The notes: a model not told the origin generated them from the letters alone. Shown: positions 1 to 9,566, numbered from the stretch's first letter. The stretch is DNA of 64,000 nt from Paeniglutamicibacter antarcticus_C (GCF_039544305.1 NZ_BAABLK010000027.1:186001-250000); one strand, 5' to 3'. Numbers and translations are program-made.

Positions 1-1
1 C

Positions 2-1123
2 GGGAAACTGGGCCAGTCCCTGGTCATTGTGGTTGTCGGCGCGCTGATGATCGTCTACGTACTGATCGGCGGAATGAAGGGCACCACCTGGGTGCAGATC
101 ATCAAGGCCTGCTTGCTGATCGCCGGCACGTTCGTGATGACCATCATGGTGCTGGCCAACTACGGCTTCAACCTCTCCGAACTCCTGGGTGCGGCGGTCG
201 AAACCGCGAACAACCCCGAGATCCTGAACCCGGGCATGAAGTACGGCGCTTCGGGCACCTCCAAGCTCGACTTCATCTCCTTGGCGCTGGCCCTGGTGCT
301 TGGGACCGCCGGCCTGCCGCACGTATTGATGCGCTTCTACACGGTTCCCACCGCAAAGGAAGCCCGCCGCTCGGTGGTCTGGGCCATCTGGCTCATCGGC
401 GCCTTCTACCTCTTCACCCTGGTGCTTGGCTACGGTGCCGGCGCCATGATCGGTGCCGACAAGATCAACGCAGCCCCCGGCGGCGTGAACTCCGCTGCAC
501 CTCTGCTGGCCTTCGAACTCGGCGGTCCGCTGCTGCTGGGATTGATCTCCGCGGTCGCCTTCGCCACGATCCTGGCGGTGGTTGCCGGCCTGACCATCAC
601 CGCGGCGGCTTCCTTCGCCCACGATGTGTACTCCTCGGTCATCGCCAAGGAAAAGAGCACTCCGGAAAAGGAAATGAAGGTGGCACGGCGCACCGTGGTC
701 GTCATCGGCATCTTCGCCATCGTCGGCGGCATCGGAGCCCAGGGACAGAACGTCGCCTTCCTGGTGGCATTGGCCTTCGCTGTTGCCGCATCGGCGAACC
801 TTCCGACCATCCTGTTCTCTTTGTTCTGGAAGAAGTTCACCACTCAAGGCGCCGTTTGGTCCATGGTGGGAGGCCTCAGCTCGGCCATCTTGCTGATCGT
901 CTTCTCCCCGGTCATGTCGTCCCTGCCGACCTCCATGATCCCGGGCGCCGACTTCGCGATCTTCCCGCTGGCCAACCCCGGCCTCGTCTCGATCCCGTTG
1001 GCGTTCTTCCTGGGCTGGCTCGGTTCGGTGCTCGATAGGAACACCGAGGATCCCATCAAGGCCGCGGAAATGGAAGTCCGCTCGCTCACCGGTGTCGGTG
1101 CCGAAAAGGCAGTTGACCACTGA
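2..1123 (+). CDS. actP: Cation/acetate symporter (SSS family), 3' part
   Basis: This is the C-terminal part of a sodium:solute symporter; the reading frame is open from base 2, so the 5' end lies outside the window. The visible 373 residues hold about eight hydrophobic membrane segments, and the run around GLPHVLMRFYTVP followed by KEARRS is typical of ActP-like acetate/propionate symporters. Family members import short-chain monocarboxylates with a cation across the inner membrane. The end is hydrophilic (EDPIKAAEMEVRSLTG) and is followed by a strong hairpin, so this is the last gene of its unit. ActP is the best family guess; another SSS substrate cannot be excluded without the N-terminus. 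Confidence 0.85.
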   Translation, partial: GKLGQSLVIVVVGALMIVYVLIGGMKGTTWVQIIKACLLIAGTFVMTIMVLANYGFNLSELLGAAVETANNPEILNPGMKYGASGTSKLDFISLALALVLGTAGLPHVLMRFYTVPTAKEARRSVVWAIWLIGAFYLFTLVLGYGAGAMIGADKINAAPGGVNSAAPLLAFELGGPLLLGLISAVAFATILAVVAGLTITAAASFAHDVYSSVIAKEKSTPEKEMKVARRTVVVIGIFAIVGGIGAQGQNVAFLVALAFAVAASANLPTILFSLFWKKFTTQGAVWSMVGGLSSAILLIVFSPVMSSLPTSMIPGADFAIFPLANPGLVSIPLAFFLGWLGSVLDRNTEDPIKAAEMEVRSLTGVGAEKAVDH

Positions 1124-1152
1124 GCGAATATTTCCTGATCTGGTGTGATTGT

Positions 1153-1190
1153 GGAACGGGCCCCCGGTGAAATCGCCGGGGGCCCGTTCC
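1153..1190 (+). terminator. Intrinsic terminator after the symporter gene
   Basis: A perfect 15-bp stem (1153-1167 with 1176-1190, GGAACGGGCCCCCGG and its complement) with an 8-nt loop lies 29 nt after the symporter stop. There is no clear U-run, as is common in high-GC Actinobacteria. The rest of the 1124-1433 gap shows no convincing gene. Confidence 0.7.
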
Positions 1191-1433
1191 GCTCCGGCCC
1201 GGGGGCACTTGAACCGGACAACACTCCCGGTGCGGGTCGGTAGCGGGTTTGGCCGGTGGCGGCGGTTCGCCGTTTTCGACCGGGCAGCGTGTTCGTGTCC
1301 GTTAGCCCTGGGCATGGGACCACCTACTATGCTTAAAATGCGGCTCCACCGGCCGCCGAGGCCGCCCTCTTGCGCGGTGGCATGAACAGCGGGACGGTCC
1401 ACGAGCCAAGCCCAGGCCTAAGCGGGAGGTTGT

Positions 1434-2333
1434 ATGGCAATCGAAGTGACTCGGTTGAACAAGAAATACGGAAAATTTGTGGCGGTCAAGGATCTGTCTT
1501 TCAGCGTCCAATCCGGATCCGTGTTTGCGTTTATCGGTTCCAACGGTGCGGGCAAGAGTACCGCCATTGGCTGCATCACCACGACGTTGGCCCCGACCTC
1601 GGGTGAAATCCGTGTCGCCGGATACGACGTGGCCAAGGATGCCCATGCCGTGCGCGCTGCGATCGGGGCGGTATTCCAGGCATCGCTGCTCGACCCGCTG
1701 CTCACGGTCAAGGAGAACCTCGTGCTCCGTGCGGGCTTCTACGGTCTCACACGCAAGGAAGCTCTCTCCCGTATCGAGAGACTCGCTGAGCTCGTGAACC
1801 TGAAGTCCTTCCTCAACCGGCGCCATGGGGTCCTATCCGGTGGCGAAAAGCGTCGTGCGGACATCGCCCGGGCGCTGATCCACAACCCCTCGATCGTGTT
1901 CCTGGACGAACCGACAGGCGGTTTGGACCCCCAGTCGCGTGAGCACATCTGGGCGGCCATTGAGGAATTGCGCGCCACGCAGGGCACTACCGTCTTCCTC
2001 ACCACGCACTACATGGAGGAAACCGAAAGAGCCAACAACGTCTGCATCCTGGACAAGGGCGAGATCGTGGCGCAGGGCACCCCATCCGAGCTTCGCGCCA
2101 GACACAGTTCCAGCGTCCTGACGGTGCGCACCTCGCAGCCGACAGCCGTCCTGGAGGAATGCCGGCTGCGAGGACTCGAATCCTCGCTCGATGACCATGA
2201 CATACTGATCCCGGTCAGTTCCTCCGCACAGGCGCTTGAGCTGTTGACGGCGCTGGATACCGATGACTTCGAGTACCGCCATGGCACCATGAATGATGTC
2301 TTCCTTGCCGTCACCGGCGGGGAGGTCGCATGA
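1434..2333 (+). CDS. ABC transporter ATP-binding protein, DrrA/daunorubicin-resistance type
   Basis: This is the ATPase of a two-gene exporter. Walker A GSNGAGKST is at residues 35-43, the signature LSGGEK at 134-139, and Walker B IVFLDE at 154-159. The roughly 90-residue C-terminal extension after the ATPase core is characteristic of DrrA-like export ATPases. The ATG is chosen because GGGAGG lies a few bases upstream. The stop overlaps the start of the permease gene (ATGA), so the two are translationally coupled. Substrate cannot be read from sequence; drug, lipid or polyketide export is the family norm. Confidence 0.9.
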   Translation: MAIEVTRLNKKYGKFVAVKDLSFSVQSGSVFAFIGSNGAGKSTAIGCITTTLAPTSGEIRVAGYDVAKDAHAVRAAIGAVFQASLLDPLLTVKENLVLRAGFYGLTRKEALSRIERLAELVNLKSFLNRRHGVLSGGEKRRADIARALIHNPSIVFLDEPTGGLDPQSREHIWAAIEELRATQGTTVFLTTHYMEETERANNVCILDKGEIVAQGTPSELRARHSSSVLTVRTSQPTAVLEECRLRGLESSLDDHDILIPVSSSAQALELLTALDTDDFEYRHGTMNDVFLAVTGGEVA

Positions 2334-3208
2334 GGACTATCGGGCTGCTGACCGGTCGCAATCTGCGCATATTCTTCCGCGATCGCTCGGGAGTCTTCTT
2401 TTCGCTGCTCTCCGCGTTGCTCCTCTTCGGGCTGTATGCCCTTTTCCTCGGCAACCTGCAGGTCGAGAACCTCACCGAGCAACTGCCCGGAGCCAGCGCC
2501 GACGATATCCAGTGGTTCGTCAACGCGTGGGTGTTCGCGGGCATCACCATGATCACGACCTTGACCACGGGGCTCGCCTCGCTGGGAGTATTCGTCGATG
2601 ATCGCTCCTCGGGCAGATTCAGCGACTTCGTCGTCTCGCCGATCCGCCGTTGGCAGTTGATACTTGGCTACCTGGTCTCCAGTTTCATCGTCTCGGTGAT
2701 CATGACGTTGGTCGTGTTGCTGGTCGGACAGCTCTACCTGCTGATACAGGGGAGCGAGCCGATGTCCGTGGCACAGCTTGTCCGCTTGCTAGGCTATATC
2801 GCACTGTCCAGCGCTGCCTTTGCAGCGTTGTCCAGCTTCGTGGCAACCTTTCTTAAGAGTTCCGGCGCATTCGCTGCCCTGTCAACCGTGGTAGGCACGC
2901 TCATCGGATTCCTTGCCGGTGCATACATCCCCGTGGGTGCTTTGCCCGCGGGCGTCGTGAACATCATGAATTCACTTCCGTTCGTCCAATCGGCCATGCT
3001 TATCAGGGGGCCCTATGCCGCCGACGCCCTGGATGCCATCACCGGCGGAGAACCACGCGCCATTGAGGCCATCGAAGGATTTTACGGCATCACCGTCCAT
3101 GTTGGTGATTTCCAGGTAACCACGGGCATTGCCATCACCGTCTTGGTCGGCGTGCTCCTTGTTTTCTCCGCCTTGGGTGCGTGGCAGCTCTCGCGGAGGA
3201 TTCGGTGA
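2330..3208 (+). CDS. ABC-2 type transporter permease
   Basis: The 292-residue membrane protein has about six hydrophobic helices and a cytosolic N-terminus (RNLRIFFRDRSGVFFSLL), the usual layout of ABC-2 permeases paired with DrrA-like ATPases. It overlaps the ATPase gene by 4 bp and forms the membrane half of the exporter. The large loop near residues 220-255 (PYAADALDAITGGEP...) is likely extracytoplasmic. No substrate-specific motif is visible. The 175 bases after its stop hold no supported gene before the convergent regulator. Confidence 0.88.
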   Translation: MRTIGLLTGRNLRIFFRDRSGVFFSLLSALLLFGLYALFLGNLQVENLTEQLPGASADDIQWFVNAWVFAGITMITTLTTGLASLGVFVDDRSSGRFSDFVVSPIRRWQLILGYLVSSFIVSVIMTLVVLLVGQLYLLIQGSEPMSVAQLVRLLGYIALSSAAFAALSSFVATFLKSSGAFAALSTVVGTLIGFLAGAYIPVGALPAGVVNIMNSLPFVQSAMLIRGPYAADALDAITGGEPRAIEAIEGFYGITVHVGDFQVTTGIAITVLVGVLLVFSALGAWQLSRRIR

Positions 3209-3383
3209 TGGCCGCTTTCCTGCACCTAAAGGTGTCTCCTCGTTGATGGCCGCGCTCTTTGTCCTTGGCCGTGCCGCGCGATTTGCCCACGCGCTGGCGT
3301 GGCCTCGCAGAGACACTGGTGTCCTGGTTCGAACGAGGTAAGGGGGCGCCCGCCTGAGCCGGAGCAGTGGAGGGCCCAGAGCC

Positions 3384-3914
3384 TCATCGGGCGGAGAGGG
3401 TGCCTGCTTCGTGTGCGGCGTCTTGCTCCGGCGCCTGCTCCCGCCCGCCATTCAGGTGCAGGTCGATCAGTGAGGTGGTGCGGCGGGGGATGAGCTCGGC
3501 CATGGACAGCGAGGTGTCCGCGCGTTCGACGCCTTCGATTGACAGGATCTGCCCGTTGACCTTGAAGAGCTCCTCGGCACTTCCCGCCACCACGCGGGCA
3601 AGGATATCGGCCGCGCCGGTGACGCCGTGGGCTTCGATGATCTCCGGGATCAGCACCAGCTGCCTTACGATTTCCCCCAGCAGACGCTGTTGCACGTGGA
3701 TGTGCACGAAGCTGACCAACCCGAAGCCCAGCACGGCGGGGTTCACCCGTTGCTCAAAGGGAAGCAGCGCCCCGTTGGATTCCAGCCTGACGAGGCGGGC
3801 CTGCACGGTGTTGCGGCTCAGCGACAGTACGGAGGCCAGTGCCACGGCGCTGGCCTTGGGGTTCTGGCACATCGCGTCAAGGATGCGCACGTCATTGACG
3901 TCAAGTTGTTGCAT
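3384..3914 (-). CDS. Lrp/AsnC-family transcriptional regulator (BkdR-like)
   Basis: An N-terminal winged HTH (LDVNDVRILDAMCQNP...ALASVLSLSRNTVQARLVRLE) is followed by an effector-binding RAM-type domain, the standard Lrp/AsnC layout. Starting at the ATG at 3914 gives 176 residues; a GTG at 3932 in the same frame would add six. Neither has a clear ribosome-binding site, so the message may be leaderless. The gene is divergent from the 2-oxoacid dehydrogenase operon starting at 4109, and Lrp-type proteins commonly control bkd operons in response to branched-chain amino acids; that role is inferred from position. Confidence 0.88.
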   Translation of the reverse strand: MQQLDVNDVRILDAMCQNPKASAVALASVLSLSRNTVQARLVRLESNGALLPFEQRVNPAVLGFGLVSFVHIHVQQRLLGEIVRQLVLIPEIIEAHGVTGAADILARVVAGSAEELFKVNGQILSIEGVERADTSLSMAELIPRRTTSLIDLHLNGGREQAPEQDAAHEAGTLSAR

Positions 3915-4108
3915 AATGCGCAATATTAGCACCGCTTGGAGGCCATGGATAGTGCAGGTTGCTCAATTTGAGAGCCAAGGATTGTGCGCACTGCTTTACG
4001 TGAGTAGCATCACAGGTAAGCGACGGCGATGAGGCCGAAGCCGCAGGTCAACGATGTCCCACAAGGACGCCGGACCTTCAATCGCCATCGACGCAAAGGA
4101 TGCTGATC
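3915..4108. promoter_or_regulatory. Divergent control region between the Lrp-type regulator and the 2-oxoacid dehydrogenase operon
   Basis: This intergenic region contains the palindrome TGCGCA twice, at 3917-3922 and 3985-3990, each with A/T-rich flanks (AATGCGCAATATT and ATTGTGCGCACT). Spaced sites of this form suit binding by an Lrp-family multimer. Assignment to the adjacent regulator is inference. Confidence 0.4.
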
Positions 4109-5230
4109 GTGTCCACCACGTTTGACTCTTCGGCCCCCGAGGGTGCCGAGCCCTACCTCCAGGTCATTGCCCCGGACGGAACCCGCCGGCCATGCCCCGA
4201 ACTTGATCAATGGGTACAGGACCTTGATGCGCCCGCCCTGGAAAAGCTTTACATCGACATGGCCTGCATCCGCCGCCTGGACAACGAAGGCACCGCCCTT
4301 CAACGCCAGGGCGAGCTGGGGCTCTGGGCCCCTTTGCTGGGCCAGGAAGCCGCGCAGATCGGCTCCGGACGCGCACTGGAGCATGAGGATTTCATCTTCC
4401 CCTCCTACCGCGAGCACGGGGTGGCCTACTGCCGCGGCGTAGACCCGCACGACCTTTTGCGCATGTGGCGCGGGGCGGCCCCCAGCGGCTGGAACCCCTA
4501 CGAGGTCAACATCGCCAACCAGCAAATCGTCATCGGCGCCCAGACGCTGCATGCCGCCGGCTACGCTATGGGACTGAAGTTCGATGGCTCTTCCGCCGCG
4601 GCCATCACCTACTTCGGTGACGGGGCCACCAGCCAGGGTGACGTCTCCGAGGCGATGGTCTTCGCCGCCAGTTACCAGGCGCCGCTGGTGTTCTTCTGCC
4701 AAAACAACCATTGGGCCATCTCCGAACCGGTGAGCACCCAGTCGGTGGGATACATCGCTGATCGGGCCAAGGGCTTCGGCCTGGCCACCTGGCGGGTCGA
4801 CGGCAACGACGTCATCGCCGTCATGGCAGCCACCCGCGCGGCCCTGGCCCATGTGCGCACCGGCAGCGGCCCGGCATTCATCGAAGCGGTCACCTACCGG
4901 ATGGGTGCACACACCACCGCCGATGACCCCACCCGCTACCGCGACGCCCTCGAGCTCGAACAATGGGCTGCCAAGGACCCGCTGGATCGAATCGCCGCCC
5001 ACCTGGACACCCTGGGAACCGACCTGGGCGAGTTGAAGGAACGCACGGCCACGGCAACCAACGACATGGCCGCCGGACTGCGCGAGGCGATCACCACGAT
5101 GCCCGAGCCCTCGGTCGACGACCTCTTTTCCAACGTCTACAGCCACTCCCACCCGTGGCTTGAGGAACAACGAGAGAACTACGCGGATTACCTTGCGGGC
5201 TTCGCAGAGGAAACGGAGGCACGGTCATGA
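4109..5230 (+). CDS. pdhA: 2-oxoacid dehydrogenase E1 alpha subunit (pyruvate/branched-chain type)
   Basis: E1 alpha binds thiamine diphosphate and, with E1 beta, decarboxylates a 2-oxoacid and passes the acyl group to the lipoyl arm of E2. The ThDP motif GDGATSQGD begins near residue 170 and ends with the NN pair near 199; EAVTYRMGAHTTADDPTRYR is the conserved phosphorylation-loop region. GTG at 4109 is chosen because AAAGGA sits 8 nt upstream, whereas the in-frame ATG at 4100 abuts that motif. The gene overlaps E1 beta by 4 bp. With the divergent Lrp regulator, a branched-chain (bkd) role is as likely as pyruvate. No E3 gene is in the window. Confidence 0.9.
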   Translation: MSTTFDSSAPEGAEPYLQVIAPDGTRRPCPELDQWVQDLDAPALEKLYIDMACIRRLDNEGTALQRQGELGLWAPLLGQEAAQIGSGRALEHEDFIFPSYREHGVAYCRGVDPHDLLRMWRGAAPSGWNPYEVNIANQQIVIGAQTLHAAGYAMGLKFDGSSAAAITYFGDGATSQGDVSEAMVFAASYQAPLVFFCQNNHWAISEPVSTQSVGYIADRAKGFGLATWRVDGNDVIAVMAATRAALAHVRTGSGPAFIEAVTYRMGAHTTADDPTRYRDALELEQWAAKDPLDRIAAHLDTLGTDLGELKERTATATNDMAAGLREAITTMPEPSVDDLFSNVYSHSHPWLEEQRENYADYLAGFAEETEARS

Positions 5231-6234
5231 GCACCCTCACTTTCTCCCAGGCACTGAACTCCTCGCTGCGCGCATCGATGGAACGCGATCAAAAGGTCGT
5301 GCTCATGGGCGAGGACATCGGCAAGCTCGGCGGCGTCTTCCGCATCACCGACGGATTGCAGAAGGACTTCGGTGCACACCGGGTCATCGACACCCCGCTT
5401 GCCGAATCCGGCATCGTGGGAACGGCCATCGGGTTGGCCTTCCGCGGCTACCGCCCGGTGGTGGAAATCCAGTTTGACGGATTCGTCTACCCGGCCTTTG
5501 ACCAGATCGTCTCCCAGTTGGCCAAGATGCACTTCCGCTCTCGCGGCAAGGTCAAGCTTCCGGTGACCATCCGCATTCCCTTCGGCGGGGGCATCGGTTC
5601 ACCCGAGCACCACTCCGAGTCTCCCGAAGCCTATTTCGCGCACACGGCGGGGCTTCGCGTCGTCGCCCCGTCCAACCCGCAGGACGCTTACACCATGCTC
5701 GCCCAGGCCATCGCGGACGACGACCCGGTGATCTTCCTGGAGCCCAAGCGCCGCTACCACATGCGTGGCGAGGTCGATACGGAGCTGAATCCCGACCCGG
5801 AATCGCTCTACCGTGCCCATGTGGTGCGTGAAGGCACGGACCTGACGCTGATCGCCTACGGGCCATTGGTGAAAACGGCAATGGATGCCGCCGATGCTGC
5901 CAAGGACGAAGGCATCGACATCGAGGTCATTGACCTGCGCAGCATCGAACCGGTGGACTTCACAACGCTAAGCGCCTCGGTCCGCAAGACCGGACGGGTC
6001 CTGATCACCCACGAGGCCGGCAAGTTTGGCGGCGTGGGGGCCGAACTCGCCGCAAGCCTGACCGAACGCTGCTTCGACCACCTCGACCACGCTCCGGTGC
6101 GCGTCACCGGCTTCGACATCCCCTACCCGCCGGCGAAGCTCGAGTCCCATCACCTGCCTGACCTTGACCGGATCCTTGACGGGGTCGATCGGGCCTTGCG
6201 GCGCAATTCTCCCCTGCGGGGAGAGGACGGATGA
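5227..6234 (+). CDS. 2-oxoacid dehydrogenase E1 beta subunit
   Basis: The 335-residue protein has the transketolase-like pyrimidine domain (GEDIGKLGGVFRITDGL..., VGTAIGLAFRGYRPVVEIQF) followed by the C-terminal transketolase domain (LIAYGPLVKTAMDAA, LITHEAGKFGGVGAELAA). It forms the heterotetrameric E1 with the upstream alpha subunit, completing the ThDP site at the interface. It is coupled at both ends: ATGA overlap with E1 alpha and 4-bp overlap with E2. The length is normal for the family. Confidence 0.93.
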   Translation: MSTLTFSQALNSSLRASMERDQKVVLMGEDIGKLGGVFRITDGLQKDFGAHRVIDTPLAESGIVGTAIGLAFRGYRPVVEIQFDGFVYPAFDQIVSQLAKMHFRSRGKVKLPVTIRIPFGGGIGSPEHHSESPEAYFAHTAGLRVVAPSNPQDAYTMLAQAIADDDPVIFLEPKRRYHMRGEVDTELNPDPESLYRAHVVREGTDLTLIAYGPLVKTAMDAADAAKDEGIDIEVIDLRSIEPVDFTTLSASVRKTGRVLITHEAGKFGGVGAELAASLTERCFDHLDHAPVRVTGFDIPYPPAKLESHHLPDLDRILDGVDRALRRNSPLRGEDG

Positions 6235-7631
6235 GCATCACCATGGAGAAACTTTTCAACCTTCCCGACCTGGGCGAGGGCCTGACGGAATCTGAGATCC
6301 TCTCCTGGCGCGTAGCTGAGGGTGACACGGTGGAACTGAACCAGGTCATTGCCGAGGTCGAAACGGCCAAGGCCGTGGTGGAACTTCCCTCGCCGTTTTC
6401 CGGCGTGGTCAAGAAGCTCTACGAGCCGGTCGGCGCCGTGGTGAACGTCGGCAAACCCATCGTTTCCTTTGAGGTGGCCCAGGCCCCCGGTACCTCTTCG
6501 CCGGAAGCCCCAAGGGCGGATGCCGGTGCGGAGAAACCGCAGCCGACCCTCGTCGGATACGGCGCCCCCACCGAATCCTCCGGCCGGCCGGCGCGAAGGG
6601 CACGGCGCACCGGCGCGGTATCGGCACAGAGCCCGCTCAATGACGAACCGGTTGGATCGGCGGCCGCAGCCCCGCCTGTCCAGGCCACCGATGAAGTGGA
6701 GGCCGAAACCAGGGCCGAAGCGTCCCGAGGGATCGGCCACCTTCGGTCAAGCCCACCGGTTCGCAAGCTTGCCAGGGACCGCGGCATCGACCTTCAATCG
6801 GTCCAAGGCACCGGAACCAAAGGGTTGATCACCCGCGAGGATGTCATGCACGCGGCGCCCGGGGAGACCTCCCCTGATAGGTCTACATCGTCGAAGAATG
6901 CGAAAGCAGCACCAGCACCAGCGCCAAGCTCGGGGGATACCCGCACGCCGATCCGGGGCGTGCGCAAGGCAACCGCCGCTGCCATGGTCGCCAGCGCCTT
7001 CACCGCTCCTCACGTCACGGTGTTCCTTAGTGTCGATGTCACCGAGACCATGGCGCTGCTTGAACGCTTGCGTGCCTCGAAGCGCTTTGCCGGGGTGAAG
7101 CTCACCGTGACATCGCTGGTGGCCAAGGTGGTCACGCTGTCCTTGGCCCGGCACCGCGCCCTGAATTCGCAATGGGACGGTGAAAACAGGGAAATCATCG
7201 AGTTCGGCCACGTGAACCTAGGCCTTGCCGCGGCGACGGAGCGTGGATTGATGGTCCCGGTGGTGCATGGGGCGCAACGGATGGACCTGGCCGCGCTTGC
7301 CGCGGCTGCCGGGGACCTGACACACGCTGCCCGCGAGGGAACCATCACCCCGCCCCAGCTGACCGGGGGCACCTTCAGCATCAGCAACGTGGGTGTCTTT
7401 GGCATCGATGCGGGAACCCCGATCCTGCCTCCGGGACAAGCCGGGATCCTTGCGGTGGGCCAGGTGCGCAAGATGCCGTGGGAGTACCAGGATGAGATTG
7501 CCTTGCGGCAGGTGATGGCGCTTTCGCTTTCATTCGACCACCGTTTAGTCGACGGAGAGCAGGGTGCATCCTTCCTGGCGGAGGTCGGAGGGATCCTGGA
7601 GGACCCGGGGATGCTTATGGGCTTGATTTGA
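6231..7631 (+). CDS. Dihydrolipoamide acyltransferase, E2 of the 2-oxoacid dehydrogenase complex
   Basis: E2 transfers the acyl group from its lipoyl arm to CoA and is the structural core of the complex. One N-terminal lipoyl domain carries the lipoylated lysine in ETAKA (K47). A long Ala/Pro-rich linker follows, then the peripheral-subunit binding domain near residues 174-205 (PPVRKLARDRGIDLQSVQGT). The catalytic domain ends with DHRLVDG (His437), the acyltransferase active site. An alternative start at the ATG four codons in (MEKLF) is possible. It is the last gene of the operon. Confidence 0.93.
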   Translation: MSITMEKLFNLPDLGEGLTESEILSWRVAEGDTVELNQVIAEVETAKAVVELPSPFSGVVKKLYEPVGAVVNVGKPIVSFEVAQAPGTSSPEAPRADAGAEKPQPTLVGYGAPTESSGRPARRARRTGAVSAQSPLNDEPVGSAAAAPPVQATDEVEAETRAEASRGIGHLRSSPPVRKLARDRGIDLQSVQGTGTKGLITREDVMHAAPGETSPDRSTSSKNAKAAPAPAPSSGDTRTPIRGVRKATAAAMVASAFTAPHVTVFLSVDVTETMALLERLRASKRFAGVKLTVTSLVAKVVTLSLARHRALNSQWDGENREIIEFGHVNLGLAAATERGLMVPVVHGAQRMDLAALAAAAGDLTHAAREGTITPPQLTGGTFSISNVGVFGIDAGTPILPPGQAGILAVGQVRKMPWEYQDEIALRQVMALSLSFDHRLVDGEQGASFLAEVGGILEDPGMLMGLI

Positions 7632-7639
7632 AGTAGTCG

Positions 7640-7671
7640 AATCCCGGGAAACACCGTGGTTACCCGGGATT
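7640..7671 (+). terminator. Hairpin after the E2 gene
   Basis: Perfect 9-bp arms, AATCCCGGG at 7640-7648 and CCCGGGATT at 7663-7671, lie 9 nt after the E2 stop. No U-run follows, so terminator function is probable rather than certain. Confidence 0.5.
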
Positions 7672-7772
7672 GAGAATGAATGATCAACAGCAATACGTGA
7701 TTTTTTGTTGCAACTTCATAAAGATTCTGCATGGAAGCAGTCGTTCATTGGTTGTTTCAGAGATTTATGAGT

Positions 7773-7797
7773 AGTCTCACCTATGAGTGATGAGACT
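7773..7797. promoter_or_regulatory. Candidate operator upstream of the first peptide-uptake operon
   Basis: AGTCTCA (7773-7779) and TGAGACT (7791-7797) form an inverted repeat with an 11-nt spacer, about 65 nt before the binding-protein start, within an A/T-rich stretch suited to a promoter. The regulator is not identifiable. Confidence 0.35.
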
Positions 7798-7860
7798 CAC
7801 CAAAGGTCGGCGAAGTGTGAAAACCGTTCCCGCTGGCCGACAACTCGTTGAGGAGAACGT

Positions 7861-9498
7861 ATGCGTTACAACCGCACTTCGAAAGCACTGGTGCTTTCGG
7901 CAGCTCTTGCCCTGACCCTGACCGCGTGTGGCGGCGGCGGCGACAACGCCGGCGAAAATGGCGGCGGCGACAAGTCGAAGATCATTACGGCCAACTCGAC
8001 CGAACCACAGAACGGCCTGCTGCCGGCGAATACCAACGAAGTCGGTGGCGGGCGTGTCATGGACCTGCTCTTCACCGGTCTGGTCAGTTACGACCTCGAT
8101 GGCAAGCCGGTCAACGAACTGGCCGAGTCGATTGAAACCGAAGATGCCCAGAAGTACACGATCAAGATCAAATCGGGCGCGAAGTTCACCAACGGCGATC
8201 CCATTACCGCCAATTCCTTCGTTGACGCCTGGAACTTCGGCGCAGCAGCCAAGAACGCACAGCTGAACTCGTACTTCTTTGAGTCCATCAAGGGCTTCGA
8301 CAAGGTCAGTGCCGAGGGCGCGACCGAGGACACCATGGAAGGCCTGAAGGTCGTTGACGACCAGACCTTCACCGTTGAACTCAGCCGCGCCGAGTCCGAC
8401 TTCCCGCTCCGCCTGGGCTATACGGCTTTCTACCCGCTGCCGCAGGCCGCATTCGATGACCCGAAGGCCTTCGGCGAGATGCCGGCAGGAAACGGTCCCT
8501 ACAAGTTGGCCGAAGGTGGCTGGAAGCACAACGTTTCCATCGAACTCGTTCCCAACGAGGACTATGCTGGTCCACGCGAACCGGTCAACGGTGGCGTGAC
8601 GTTCAAGATCTACAGCAACTTCGATGCTGCCTACCAGGATCTTCTGGCCGAAAACCTCGACGTGCTGGACCAGATCCCGCCGAGCGCCCTGCAGAACTAC
8701 AAGGGCGACCTGGGTGACCGTTGGGTTAACCAGGCCTATGCCGGCAATGCGACCATGACGATCCCGAGCTACCTACCGGAGTTCAAGGGTGAAGCCGGCC
8801 AGATGCGTCGCCAGGCGATTTCGATGGCCATCGACCGTCAGCAGATCATCGACAACATCTTCTTCGGTGGCAAGGAAGTCGCCAAGGAATTCACCTCGCC
8901 GGTGCTCGATGGCTACTCCGATTCCCTAGAGGGCAACGATGTACTGTCCTTTGACGCTGCCAAGGCCAAGGAACTGTGGGACAAGGCCGACAAGATGGAC
9001 AAGTGGCCCGAAGGCAAGGCTTTCACCATTACCTCGAACATCGATGGCGCGGGCAATAAGGAATACATCACGGCCATGGCCAACCAGATTTCCAACACGT
9101 TGGGAATCAAGGCAGAGCTGAACCCGATTCCGACGTTCAAGGAAATGCGCACGCTGGTCGGGGACAAGAAGCTCACCGGTGCATCACGTGCAGGCTGGCA
9201 GGCTGACTACCCGTCGCTGTACAACTTCCTCGGCCCGCTCTACGGTACCGGGGCAGGATCCAACGACGGGGACTACTCGAACCCCGAGTTGGACAAGAAG
9301 CTGGCGGAGGGCCTTTCCGCGACTTCCGTGGACGAAGGCAACAAGCTCTTCAACGAGGCCCAGGAGATCCTGCTCAAGGACCTGCCGGTCGTGCCGCTGT
9401 GGTACCAGGCAGTCCAGGGCGGCTGGAGCCAGAATGTCTCCGACGTGAAGTTCGGTTGGAACGGCGTTCCGGTTTACAACACCATTGTCGGTAAGTAA
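7861..9498 (+). CDS. Peptide/oligopeptide ABC transporter substrate-binding lipoprotein (SBP family 5)
   Basis: This is the extracytoplasmic receptor of a Dpp/Opp-type importer. A lipoprotein signal peptide ends in LTAC, followed by a Gly-rich linker; the Cys would be lipidated to anchor the protein on the outer face of the membrane. The 545-residue length and the internal pattern GLVSYDLDGKPVNELAESIE and AISMAIDRQQIIDNIFFGG are typical of SBP_bac_5. GAGGAGAA upstream fixes the ATG. Two permeases and a fused double ATPase follow, so this is a complete importer operon. Substrate is probably di/oligopeptides, inferred from family. Confidence 0.92.
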   Translation: MRYNRTSKALVLSAALALTLTACGGGGDNAGENGGGDKSKIITANSTEPQNGLLPANTNEVGGGRVMDLLFTGLVSYDLDGKPVNELAESIETEDAQKYTIKIKSGAKFTNGDPITANSFVDAWNFGAAAKNAQLNSYFFESIKGFDKVSAEGATEDTMEGLKVVDDQTFTVELSRAESDFPLRLGYTAFYPLPQAAFDDPKAFGEMPAGNGPYKLAEGGWKHNVSIELVPNEDYAGPREPVNGGVTFKIYSNFDAAYQDLLAENLDVLDQIPPSALQNYKGDLGDRWVNQAYAGNATMTIPSYLPEFKGEAGQMRRQAISMAIDRQQIIDNIFFGGKEVAKEFTSPVLDGYSDSLEGNDVLSFDAAKAKELWDKADKMDKWPEGKAFTITSNIDGAGNKEYITAMANQISNTLGIKAELNPIPTFKEMRTLVGDKKLTGASRAGWQADYPSLYNFLGPLYGTGAGSNDGDYSNPELDKKLAEGLSATSVDEGNKLFNEAQEILLKDLPVVPLWYQAVQGGWSQNVSDVKFGWNGVPVYNTIVGK

Positions 9499-9520
9499 GC
9501 CTTCCTGCATCTTGATCTGA

Positions 9521-9566
9521 CACGCGAGAAAGGGGGACCCCACCAAGGGTCCCCCTTCCTCGCGTG
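9521..9566 (+). terminator. Intercistronic hairpin between binding protein and permease genes
   Basis: A long stem pairs CACGCGAG with CTCGCGTG outside and AGGGGGACCC with GGGTCCCCCT inside, 22 nt after the binding-protein stop and about 100 nt before the next start. Such hairpins usually protect or terminate part of the message, giving more binding protein than permease. The second peptide operon has a hairpin at the same place (15894-15927). Confidence 0.6.
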